From Anoplopoma fimbria (lineage: Eukaryota; Chordata; Actinopteri; Perciformes; Anoplopomatidae): a DNA stretch of 64,000 bases. A program made the position numbers and the translations under genes. The stretch spans positions 7,232,028 through 7,296,027 of the forward strand of contig NC_072471.1 in NCBI RefSeq assembly GCF_027596085.1, given 5' to 3'. The notes beneath the pieces were generated by a model. The model worked only from the letters and a program-made list of their open reading frames with translations. It made no database searches and was not told the DNA's origin. This document shows, in pieces, positions 1 to 18,535 of the stretch; position 1 is the first letter of the stretch, and each line of letters opens with the position of its first letter.

Positions 1-1108
1 GAACCGTAATAATATGATCATAACTTAAGCTCCAAATTATTATCAAGAGGACAGTTTTTAAGTATCGCCTATGTCGTTTCCCATACTGTATTGTCATAAC
101 AAAGAGATGAAGTCATCCTTCTCACCCAAAGCAAACAAAGGTCGTTCTGAAGATCATAGATTGCACATTAATCCCGCAGATTTTAATTTATCTTAAAATG
201 ATTAACAACACTTCCAAAGAACAAGTATATTGTAGTATGTTGGAAAAGTATCATGTTAGATATTAAACAGATATCTATGCTTCCGCTCGGACAGTGAAAC
301 AGGTGCATGCACAATTAAAATAAATAAATAAATAAAAGCAAACTTACCTTATGTGTAGATTAAATCGGACGCCGCCCTGTAATACATTTATAGACATTAT
401 AATCTAAATGTTTTGTAAGTATTAAAATTAATAAATATTGCTATGTTGTTTTCCTGTACTTACAGCAGCGTCCTTTAATCTTGTTGCTTTCAGGTAACTG
501 ACACAAATGTGACTGGCCACGCCTTTACATGCTGCTACCGACAGGGACCAACAGTGGGCGACAGGGTCACAATCAAACAGAAGATACAGCTTTGTTTTAG
601 CAAACACGTTTATATTTCTGTTTTCTTGGTTTTGTTTTCTCTATCTGCTCATACTAATAAATGTATATTTGTCTGCAAGGGACATTCAAAGATCAAGAAC
701 ATTAAAATTGTGTTCCCAAGTTTTTTCCATATGTGTGGAAAGTTTTTATGCATCCCTAAACAATAATATATTCAATCGTGTTGCTGCTATGTACCCTATG
801 TTGAATTTTGTGTTATATTCTCCTGCTCTGCAAAGCTTTATTTGTGTAGTCATTTTCTTAATTTGGATTTTGTGTACCGACTTATGTAATGTTGTACTAA
901 TTACTTTCATTTGTATTTATTTTAATATTTCACACTCACAATTCTATTAAAGTCTGCCTTGTGGATATGGGATTTTAAACTTTCTAGAAAGGCAATCAGT
1001 TCGTCGACCGCATATTCTGAAAAATAAAGTGTGGAGAAAAATCAATATATTTCTTCACATATCATTCCATGGTCTGTGCATTCAATATCATTGATCATGT
1101 TTGTAACA
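1..1108. other. No firm gene; possible terminal exon of an unidentified upstream gene
   Basis: AT-rich sequence with no recognisable coding domain. One weak candidate is an open frame following the acceptor-like TTTCAG at 489-494, running to a stop at 766, with an ATTAAA polyadenylation-type hexamer near 946. The peptide from about 509 (MTGHAFTCCYRQGPT...) is not recognised, and the distal part looks like AT-rich chance translation. No function is assigned. Confidence 0.15.
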
Positions 1109-1110
1109 TA

Positions 1111-1162
1111 CAGTACCAGAATATGTTTTATATTTTAGATTCCAAACTTTTGACTGGTACTG
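1111..1162. mobile_element. 52-bp internally deleted Tc1-type MITE
   Basis: CAGTACCAG at the left and CTGGTACTG at the right, flanked by TA on both sides, enclose only a short core. The core (GAATATGTTTTATATTTTAG) is the reverse complement of an internal segment of the full-length copy at 1261-1487. It is therefore a deletion derivative of the same family. Confidence 0.7.
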
Positions 1163-1260
1163 TACAACAGCAACAATAAAAGAGCCTCATAGAATCCACG
1201 GGAATCAGTGATTCATAAATACAATTCCACATTAGAGTGACAGATACAGATCTACAGATA

Positions 1261-1487
1261 CAGTACCAGTCCAAAGTTTGGACACACCTTCTCATTCAAC
1301 TACTTTGAAGAATCTAAAATATAAAACATATTCTGGTTTGTTGAGCATTTGTTTGTTTACCACATAATTCCATATGTGTTCCTTCATAGTTTGGATGTCT
1401 TCAATATTAATCTGCAATGTAGAAAAAAATAAAAACAAAGAAAAACCATTGAATGAGAAGGTGTGTCCAAACTTTTGACTGGTACTG
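1261..1487. mobile_element. Tc1/mariner-type MITE, copy 1 (227 bp)
   Basis: The terminal inverted repeats begin CAGTACCAGTCCAAAGTTTG and are flanked by TA target duplications (1259-1260 and 1488-1489). The termini and the internal part resemble the ends of Tc1-like elements common in salmonids and other teleosts, with no transposase, so it is non-autonomous. It abuts a LINE 3' end. Confidence 0.85.
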
Positions 1488-1489
1488 TA

Positions 1490-1684
1490 TATAATATTTC
1501 AGTTATTGTGAATTCTTTACTGTTTTTATTGCTTATTTATAATACTTTTTTATCTTGTTTTTCTTTTACTATGTCTCTTGTTTTGCACTATCCCTATGCT
1601 GCTGTAATCCTGTAAATGTCCCCGCTGCGGGACTAATAAAGGATGATCTTATTTTATCTTATTTTATCTTATTTTATCTTATTT
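1490..1684 (+). mobile_element. LINE 3' end with (TTATTTTATC)n tail, upstream of ttll1
   Basis: Contains the family signature: a CTGTTTTTATTGCTTATTTATAA-like stretch, ACTATGTCTCTTG, GCTGCTGTAA, CCGCTGCGGGACTAATAAAGGAT, then tandem ATCTTATTTT units. It is a 5'-truncated copy of the family also seen at 4503, 13866, 36036 and 39842, and ends about 50 bp before the ttll1 promoter. Confidence 0.8.
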
Positions 1685-1734
1685 GTGCATTGTGCTTTGA
1701 CATTGTCCAATGAAACACTGACCCCTGCTGGTAC

Positions 1735-1830
1735 GCGGCCGCAATGACGTCGAGCAATGACATCACCGCGTCCTCCGTTGCTAGGTTACCTACCGGAAGG
1801 ACCAAACCCACAACGACGTCGTTTTTGACG
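1735..1830 (+). promoter_or_regulatory. ttll1 promoter with RFX X-box, CRE-like sites and an ETS core
   Basis: Read on the minus strand, 1777-1789 is GTAACC-T-AGCAAC, which fits the X-box consensus GTNRCC-N(0-3)-RGYAAC bound by RFX factors on ciliary genes. Nearby are TGACGTCG (from 1745), TGACATCA (from 1758), a second ACGTCG near 1816 and an ACCGGAAG ETS-type core at about 1792. The motifs are seen; their function is inferred from the ciliary role of the gene. Confidence 0.55.
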
Positions 1831-1893
1831 CTTTCGAGACACTTCTTGCTTCAAGAAAAAAAACCTTTTGAAAAATTGCAATTAAGCCGCAGT
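1735..1893 (+). other. ttll1: Probable non-coding first exon of ttll1 (5' end approximate)
   Basis: A CpG-containing stretch ends in a strong donor (AGT then GTAAGT, intron from 1894). The next acceptor is TAG at 2383-2385, just before the coding exon that starts at 2386 with ATG at 2397. The transcription start is inferred, not visible. An alternative first exon ending at the GCAG/GTAGGG donor near 2287 is also possible. Confidence 0.5.
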
Positions 1894-2315
1894 GTAAGTA
1901 TAAATACATATACACATATATATATATATACACATATATATACGTTTGTATCGGTTATCAAGTTTCAATAACTGCGACTTTTATTTTGAAGGCCGTGGTG
2001 CGCGTTTCGGCGCTGTGTCCATCTTTAATCAATAAATGTGGCTGGTTAGCAGTCATAAAACACACACAAAGCAGTTATTTCATGCAAGCTGCAGCTCACA
2101 CATGATTTCATAGCTGCAGCCAACAAAACGACAGTCAGGTGAGGTTGCATCACTGATGTCAGTGTGCAGGATGTCCGCCCAGCAGCCTCTGCAGCAGACC
2201 TGGGAGGATTCAGCAGCCTGCTAACAGAGACACAGCCCGGCTAGCTGGTGCTGATGACTGGCTGTTTCCTTCCATTGATTTTGCAGGTAGGGCACTGCTT
2301 TCTGGTGCATGTTAG

Positions 2316-10184
<7,869 letters not shown>

Positions 10185-13181
10185 GGTGACATCGCTGACT
10201 CTTAATGACTTCCTGTACATTATTACAGGGTCCAACACGGGGGATGATAAAAAAATTTGGGGGATTTTTTTTAATCCCAGCTATTCAATGGAGGACTGCT
10301 CCCTGTCTCCACATTTCACTGGCTGAGTTCACAGGGGGGGCGACAACACTGCTGCCGGAGGCGAGGAAAATCAACAATGTGGGCATATTTGGAGAGTTTA
10401 AAGGCCGGAGTTTGTCGCTGTTTGTATGAATGAGTAACTAGAAATGTAGACATTATATATGTGCAATCAATAACTGAACAGCAGCAGCGACAGCAGTTCC
10501 AACCCCAACCGGAGCTCACTATGAAGATAAGGAAAAACGTCCCAACAAAACTACACGCCAGAATGAAAAAATGGATGACACCTTGGGAGAGGAAATCCTA
10601 AAAGAAGATCCCTGTCCTTGGACGGATAGGGCTGCCAAAATGACAACTACACAAAAGGAAAAGAACATCAATAGGATTTAAATCCAATGAGATCAAGGAG
10701 GATTACAAAAGCCTGAACTATGCATGATTACTGAGACCTGACACTTTAACTTGACCCTCCACAGAGGTGCTAAAAAGATGGAGCTCTGTGATATGAAGTG
10801 GTTTGTAAAAAGAAGATAGAGGAACAAGAGATCTAAATAATACAAAGGGTATAAATACATAATATAGTTATAGGCAGAATTAACGGTACTAAATGTGTAA
10901 AGACTGCAAAATATAATATAATAATGTTTTTTTATATGTTTATTATCTATATGTATATGCAGGGGGGTTTCTAAAGATTGATTGTATTCAGTGCTGAACC
11001 CTCATTGTACCTTATTACTCTATTTTTGCTTGAATATCAAATGTTTATGTTGCATTTTGAGTTGGATCATATACGTCATATCTGCTGCCCATCCAAAATG
11101 TTAAATACAAATATGTGTTGGGAATGTGAGCATTCTTAGCTGTCAGCTGTTTATATCTGGGTAAAGCTGAAACATTGAAACACAGAGGATTTGTTAACAC
11201 TCTGAAGTAGGCCTTCAGTATTTTAGTTTTTTGCAGTATAGTTGATATTGTATTATTCAAACAAGGTTTGAAAAGTTTCACCAGATGTATCCAGCTTTAG
11301 CTTTTAGAGCCATTTGGAACTAATGTATAACTTGAGTAATGATTAGGGGGAGTTTAAAGAAAAGAGAGGGGCCCATCAATCAAGGCAATTAAGATTATCA
11401 TGAAAATCACTCTGTTTACTCTAAAACAAGGGATTGTCAATGGATGAAAGAGATGTGGTGAAAGGGAACCAAAGAAAACAACCAGAGTGTGATTATATCA
11501 AGCTCTTGATGCTGAAACAACACTGTATGGCCGTACTCTGATAAAGAAATCAAATAGCTAATTCTTGATTTGAAATAACAAACAAGAGGAAAATTCTGAT
11601 GATGATTGTGTGAAGTAATGGAATTGGGTTTGCTTTTTTTTTTTTTTTTAAATCTTTTTGCTGTGGTAAGGGTCCCCTTTATCCTTTTATGAATCTAATC
11701 CGTCTGGAGTTAAGATTAATCAGAGGTCAATCCTTCAAAAGCCAAATGACCTTTACGTTCTTGCTGTTTCTTGCAGTAAAGTAAGCCTCTGCATGGCACC
11801 GTTCCTTGACCTTGAAGGTTTGTCAATCCTGATCTGTATAAATCATTGCGAGATGAATTAAACTCTGAGATGCGTCAATAAAGGAACAGGGTTTCTCATG
11901 AAAATAGGTTCCCACAGCTGTTTTTCGCTTCTTTATTGTGGTTTGAAACTGTGCAGCTTTTGTTGTGTACCTGACATGAAGCGTTTTCTGTTTTTAGCTT
12001 TGCAGTATCGAGATCGTCTCTTTATGAGAAGTGCATTGTTTCCTTTTCGTTTAACAGCCTTTTAATGAAATATCCATGTTGGTGCTGCCTTGACAATAAA
12101 TAATGTTCATTTTAGAGGGACTACATGTGTCTTTGTGCTTTCAGTGAGCTGGTCCTTTTAAATTTCTACAGAAATGTGTCAATTAAAGCATTTTAAGAGT
12201 GTCTTAATTCTAATTAAGAGAAAGATTTGATCTAATTTGTGGACAGTTATCATGTTCTCTCTTCTCACGCACTTCTCATGAAGCTAAAATAGCAATGTAG
12301 ATATGCTGTTATATCATTATTCAGATTACAGAATTAGTTCATTGCTTCTGCATGACTACAGAGACTATATTTGGTTCATTGCGAGAAACATGATACAGTT
12401 TTAACTATTTCTAAAAAGACACAAGTCTGACTTTGTGTCATTAAAATGTGCTTGATATTTATCACATGGGGAAACGAGTTATCTTACAGCACCACTTTAG
12501 TTTGCAGCCAAACATATTGCTACAATTACTTTATTCTTTAACTTAATATTACCTGTGACATAAATAACCTGTGAATTTAGGAACTCTGATTCAATAGATT
12601 GGTATATTTTAATTAGAGGCTGGAGGGGCCCCAGAGAGCCAATTTAAGAATATGCATCACCAAAGCATAATTTCACCCAGAATGTCAGGAGTCTTACTTT
12701 TATGGTGGTAAAGAGACCTCAAACTAATCTTCATTTTTACTGACGACCCCTAGAAGCCTCTCTAGGGCCCCTTGAGGGCCCCCAGACCTCATTGTAGGAA
12801 CAAGTGCCCAGGGTGCCTCTGGATAAAGTAACCAGAAAAACTTTTCTTAAGGGATGTGACGTCACCCAGCAGCGCCTCTCCCTAGTTTACATGATGAAGC
12901 TAACAAGTCTTACATCCTGCAAAGGCGGAAGTTAAGTGAAAGAAAATAAAGGTCGGTTTTGGCACTCGCTGTGACACTGTGGTGTATCTATTGCTAAGAG
13001 AAATGTAACCTAATGTTGCTGTTTGGAATGAATTTGAAGTTATATTTAGGCTGCATCAAATATTTTAGAATAGAATACCCTCAGATATATGTTATATTTA
13101 CTTTGCAAAGGTAACAAGGTAGCCATTGAAAATCTTTAAAATCCTTTAAAACAAGTGGAAGTCATGCAGATATTTAGACGT

Positions 13182-13234
<53 letters not shown>

Positions 13235-13440
13235 ATTTAATTTGTGAAGCGCTTTAAAATGTACTGAAAGGCACTTTGCATGGTCAAGACAGAAACAATA
13301 AAAGATATAACAATGTAGGTTATATCATCATATATGATTTTGTTGGATTATTATTACTGATGCATTCATTTGTAAGTAACATATTATTATGTTGTTGCCA
13401 GTTGAGGTGGCTTTAATGTATATGTTCTACTTATACTCAA
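10185..13440. other. ttll1 3' UTR and 3' flank, no further gene seen
   Basis: AT-rich sequence without a credible coding exon. AATAAA hexamers occur near 11877 and 12096, but the true ttll1 cleavage site cannot be assigned. A pure (TAA)n tract lies at 13182-13233. Confidence 0.5.
13182..13233. repeat. (TAA)n microsatellite
   Basis: About 17 uninterrupted TAA triplets. Confidence 0.9.
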
Positions 13441-13477
13441 ACTCTTAAAATACTCAAGAAGTACTACCCTGAGCCTT

Positions 13478-13597
13478 CCATTTAGCACTTATTGTATTCG
13501 TATTAGTCTGTTTCTGTACTTTTGCTCTGGTTTATGCTCTTAGATGCTTGTTTAAGAAAGGAGATGCACTTATGACTTCTGGTGACTAGTGGATAGT
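13478..13597 (+). repeat. Interspersed repeat fragment, shared with 57543-57665
   Basis: Starts GCACTTATTGTATTCGTATT and continues through TTTATGCTCTTAGATGCTTG and AAGGAGATGCACTTATGAC. The reverse complement recurs, with few changes, at 57543-57665. It joins directly to a LINE fragment at 13598. Confidence 0.7.
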
Positions 13598-13854
13598 GCA
13601 AACAAGAGACATAGTAAAAAAACAAGATAAAAAATAAGTAATTATAAATAAGCAAATGAGCAATAAAATAACAGTAAAAAACAGTAAAGAATCCACAGTA
13701 ACTTAAATATTATATATGCAGACAGAAAACTATTATAACTATAATTGCACATTGTATTTGTATTGCACAGTAAGTAAACTAACCAACAGTAAATACATTT
13801 ATATAAAATGTTTATGAGTATTGTAAGTTTTGAGTAAAGAAAATAGATATTTGC
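13598..13854 (-). mobile_element. LINE 3'-UTR fragment lacking the terminal tail
   Basis: AGTGCAAACAAGAGACATAG through AACAGTAAAGAATCCACAGT to GAAAATAGATATTTGC. It matches 36120-36376 along its length, including the same distal end point (GAAAATAGATATTTGC), but the CCGCAGCGGGG terminal box is absent. Confidence 0.7.
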
Positions 13855-13865
13855 TATTATAACTA

Positions 13866-14112
13866 TTGTATTAAGATAAGAGATAAAATAAAATAATCCT
13901 TTATTAGTCCCGCAGCGGGGAAATTTACAGGATTACAGCAGCAAAGAGGATAGTGCAAAACAAGAGACATAGTAAATAAAATAAAAAAAGACAAGATCAA
14001 AATAAGTATTATAAATAAGCAAATGAGCAATAAAAAACAGTAAAAAGCAGTAAAGAACAGTAGAGAATCCACAGTAATATTATATATACAGACAGAAACT
14101 ATTATAAATATT
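13866..14112 (-). mobile_element. LINE 3' end, upstream of pacsin2
   Basis: A GATAAGAGATAAAATAAAATAA tail, the AGTCCCGCAGCGGGG box, then the family 3' UTR on the minus strand. It is 5'-truncated and ends about 100-150 bp before the GC-rich pacsin2 first exon. Confidence 0.8.
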
Positions 14113-14199
14113 ATAATAACATTAGCTGTCAAAAATAGCGCAGTGAAGCGACATTTCCCAATGAAATGCAGTGCAGTAGCAGTGAAGAATCGACACACT

Positions 14200-14439
14200 C
14201 AACATTACATTTACTTTGTTTACTTTTCATCCTGAACCCGCTGCTCTTATTTTGAAAACGCCGACCGGATGCTGTTTCCCGCGCCGTGGCCGTGTGACGC
14301 TTGTGTCAGTCAGTCGGTCGATGCTGCTGCTGCTGCTGCTGAGCAAGAAAAACAGGCCAATATTTGGGAAATTGTCCCCAGCAGGAGCATTAAGCCTTCA
14401 GTCAAACACAAGCCGTCAACAGGCATCAAACTGAGCCAG
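14200..14439 (+). other. pacsin2: pacsin2 promoter and non-coding first exon
   Basis: A locally GC-rich block (about 14245-14330) with an E2F-type TTTCCCGCGCC at 14275-14285 ends in a good donor (CCAG then GTGAGT, intron from 14440). The next acceptor in order is TCCAG at 23058, before the pacsin2 start codon. The exon carries upstream ATGs at 14269 and 14321, the latter reading a (CTG) run. The transcription start is not visible. Confidence 0.6.
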
Positions 14440-14979
14440 GTGAGTTTGAACAAATACTTTTATTTTACATTGTTATAACTTTTCTTTTTAACACCAAAAG
14501 GGGCTGTGGCTAAATGCGCGTGGCTAACTAACATTAAAGTTCACCTACTTCCCCCCCCTGTGAGGAGGTCTGCAACCTTTAAATGGCTCGTTTTGGGTAG
14601 ATGCAGTAATAATGAAAGTACATCCGGGACTTCAGGCATTAAGATATAAAAAAAGAAAGTTAAACTAGTTCACAGTATGTCTTCATCGCTCGGAGTGATG
14701 AAGGGCGGGGCAGGGTTTCGCAAGTGACGATAACCCTCCTGGTCGGTGTCATATCATGCTGCATGGTTTGCCTGCAGCATTGCATAAGTTTATCATAAGT
14801 TTATCATCTCAACATATGGAGGGAGGAGGCTTCAGTGTTTCTCCCCCCTATGATCCGTCCTCAGACCAGCCAGTGTTTTAAATTGCGCAGTGCCAGCTTG
14901 CTGCCAAGTTCAGTCCTGACTCCTCCACCTTCACATTTCTTTGCATATACAGTGTAGTTCTCTACATGCAAAATGCACA

Positions 14980-15093
14980 GACAAGTGCAAACAAGAGACA
15001 TAGTAAAAAAAAAACAAGATCAAAAATAATTTTAAATAAGCAAATGAGCAATAAAAAAAACAGTAAAGAATCCACAGTAATTTAAATATTATG
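14980..15093 (-). mobile_element. LINE 3'-UTR fragment adjoining a MITE
   Basis: AGTGCAAACAAGAGACATAG ... AAAGAATCCACAGTAATTTA ... TATTA, stopping exactly where MITE copy 2 begins. The terminal box and tail are missing. Confidence 0.7.
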
Positions 15094-15322
15094 CAGTACC
15101 AGTCAAAAGTTTGGACACACCTTCTCATTCAACTACTTTGAAGAATCTAAAAATATGAAACATATTCTGGTTTGTTGAGCATTTTGTTTGTTTACCACAT
15201 AATTCCATATGTGTTCCTTCATAGTTTGGATGTCTTCAATATTAATCTACAATGTAGAAAAAAATACAAATAAAGGAAAACCATTGAATGAGAAGGTGTG
15301 TCTAAACTTTTGGCTGGTACTG
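15094..15322. mobile_element. Tc1-type MITE, copy 2 (229 bp)
   Basis: CAGTACCAGTCAAAAGTTTG at the left and an inverted partner ending GGCTGGTACTG at the right. TA follows the right end; the left flank is TG rather than TA. The interior is nearly identical to copies at 1261 and 35736. Confidence 0.85.
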
Positions 15323-18246
15323 TACATGTTAGGTTTGTCATTATGATCATTTAAAGTTGCCAACACAAGTTTGTTAATCACTTGAAGCAGGAAGCCTATT
15401 TTCTGATCATGACAAACACCCAAATATTTTCATGAATCAGTGGAAGTTAACGGTCATCACAGTCATGCGGCTGAGTATTTACATATGATTAGAGATTAAT
15501 GTGGTTTGTGTTTGTTGGGGGAGTAGTGTTGTCAGGGTGAAGCAGTAGTGAAAGTAGCTCTGTGGTTCCCCTTTTTATTTCTGGGGGGCCATGTGAACTG
15601 GTTGCTCTGTCACAGATCCACGCTAAACTTAGAATGGGAATCCCAAATTAGGCTGAAGGGTGTGCTCTCCGTTTAGAGGGCTCTTTATTGGTGCATTCTC
15701 CAAGAGCACACATGAAGCAGTCAAAAGGATATGAGCCATTGTCCAGCAGAATTGAATATACTCATATTGTCATATGAGTGAACATCAACTTCTCCCACCA
15801 TAGCTAGAATCCAAGAAAGTAGAAAGACTGGTTTTTTTTACACTAAGTAACTGAATATGCTATTATAGGTGAAACCTATTATCAAATATTTTGATTATTG
15901 TCTAATCAAGATGGTAAACAATCAAAGGTCCCCACTCTTAAATGGGAATATTTGCTGTTTTTCGTAGTCTTTAATGATGATGAACCGAATATCTTTATCC
16001 TTTGGACTGTTGGTCAGACATAACAAGCACTATGAACTTGAGCGTTTTGTAAATTGTAATAAGATTTCTCTTCTTTTCTGATGTTTTATAGGCCACATTT
16101 CAATCAATCTATCAAGAAAGTTAGAGCGGAAAAGATTAGTCAAGAGACAAAATCCAATAAGCGGCATTTCATTATAAGCGCGTGAGTCACTTTTCAAGCA
16201 AAAAACCCCGGATATTTATAGCTTTCTAAATGAGTATAGTATAGCATTGTAAACTAAATATATCAGACATTTGGAGTGATTACTGGTCAATACAAGATAT
16301 TTGAAGATATCACGTGGGCTCTAGCAAATTATAATGACCAAAATGTTTTCATTTGATAGACTAAACCCAGATTAAGAGAGAGAAAATGACCAGCTAATTA
16401 ATCGATCATGAAAAATGGCTGTTATTTGCATCCCTTACTCACAAGTCTGTTCATTGAAAGTACAGTAAAGCAGCTCCAGAAAAAAAATATTCAAATGCTG
16501 TCAGATGTTTGGTATATCTGTGATTTCTGTCGATAGGTGAGTTTTGCTGATGGGCCCACATACAGTATAGAAGACACCATAATAGGTCACAGGGCTAGCA
16601 GTTGACTTTTGTTCACGGCACTTTCCTGAAAAGTCTGCAGCTTTAAATGCATCACATGGGACCTTGCGTGCAGGATGGGGGCTTCCACAGGAAAAAAGTG
16701 CCGAATCTGCCTGTCGGTGACGTCAGGATCTCCCCTTCCCTGTCACGTAATACTGAATTTCCCTCTATTATGTTCCTCTCTATGCTGCTGGCGCGTCCAG
16801 TGGAAAATACTTGAAAGTGTGGAACAAATGCCATTGTTTTTCCCTGACCATGGAGCCGGACTGGTCAGTTATGATGAAGCTCCAGTTGACCTGGTGTTGA
16901 TGGAGCGACGGTTTCATTGTATGGCTCCGTCAGTGATCTCTGTAAAGGCCGGGGTGAGTAATGGAGAGGGGCTCCACATTGGAAAGGCCATACTGCCGTC
17001 AGATCAGCGGGCCCGTGCAGCTGTTGGGCTCACATGAGGAAGGAGGGCAGAGGTGAATGACTGACGGGGGAAAGAAAATCAAGGTTATGACCTTCGATTG
17101 CCATGGAAACTTTTGACCCGCAAGCTTGTGTGCAAGTGTGCAACGAGAGAGAGAGAAGCAAAGGAATGGTTGTATTTTTTTTTTCTTTTTCTCATGAGCC
17201 CGGTCGGGATTTAGCAATGTCCTGCTGTGAAACTGCAATATTGAAGGGGTTGATCCGCTCAGCTGCACTCCCTGCCTTTGAGGTATTGCACTTGCTTTAT
17301 GCAACAAAGGAAGGAAATGGAAACTAACAAAAAAAATATCACCCCTGCTTAGATAAGCAATATTTCAGGAGATTTAGACATCGAGGCATTGGCAAAGTAG
17401 AGCGCTAAAGTATTTTTTTTTTTAAGCATGCTTGTTATGTAATCGCACACTCTTCCTTCAATATCCATGATTAGGAGTACTGATGGTTTTGACTTGAGTG
17501 TTACTGTGTCTTTATTTTTTCTTTCTTTAATTTAAGGTAATGGTTGTTAAATCATTGTTTTATATCTTTGGGTTTTGAGGACTGTTGGTTGGACAAAGTG
17601 AGGCATCTTAAGGGTCCGCATGATAGATCAATAATCCAAAATAAGACGTTGAGGACCAATTTTTTAATCCACTGAATTGTGTGTTCATGCAAATAACCAC
17701 AATGGACGACAAAAACAAAGTTAACGGATAGCATTAAGAGCTTTTCACAGTTGACCCTGACTTCCGGACGGTTGCAATTATTTTTCACGGATGGAAGTAT
17801 TCAAATGTAAGTCATGCATTTACATTTAGACAAAACCTGTAAGCATGGTTGGTTCTTGTTTATATGACAATCATGGAGACAAGGCTATGAATATGACAAA
17901 ACAACCCTCAGGATAACTCCACTTACTGTGCACACATTTCCCCTCTCTCAAGAAGTTACTGATTAGGAGGCCCGCCAGATGAAGCAGAACAAAATGTTGA
18001 GATTGTGTGACATTATTCTGCAGATGTCCTTGCTATATTCTGTTGATAACAGTCTGTTCTGAAGTGACCTGCCAGTTTAAATAACACAACCTTCCACATC
18101 TTCATGAGTCAAATGTGCTGAAAAATAATAGATTTCATATAGAATCTGTGACAAAAACACCACTCAGGTTGGTGTCCCGGCGCTCTGCTTATATTTTCCA
18201 CTCCATAACCTAAACACACACATATTCAGGGCAGGTTTGCATGTGC

Positions 18247-18535
18247 CGGGGCGGCTGTGGCATAGTGGAGAGCAAGGTAGTTCTCCAATCAGAGGGTCGG
18301 TGGTTCGATACCCGGCTTCGGCAGTCGATGTGTCCTTGGGCAAGACACTTAACCCCAAGTTGCTCCTGAAGGCTTGCCATCGGTGTGGACTGGATGTTGC
18401 ATGAATGTTAGTTGGAGTCTGATGGTGGCACCTTGCATGGTAGCCTGTCATCAGTGTGTGAATGGGTGAATGATATGTAATATACTACTGATTGTAAGTC
18501 GCTTTGGAGAAAAGCTGTAATGTAATGTAATGTAA
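18247..18535 (+). mobile_element. tRNA-derived SINE
   Basis: The 5' tRNA-like head has an A box (GGCTGTGGCATAGTGGAGAG) and a B box (GGTTCGATACC). It continues with the teleost SINE body GTCCTTGGGCAAGACACTTA, then GTGTGAATGGGTGAATGATA, and ends GTAAGTCGCTTTGGAGAAAA plus (TGTAA)n. The tail type is shared with the element at 57481. Confidence 0.85.

Noticed and set aside
16675..17037. 120-codon open frame in pacsin2 intron 1
   Set aside because: No splice context, no recognisable motif, low-complexity mix of residues; no support beyond chance.
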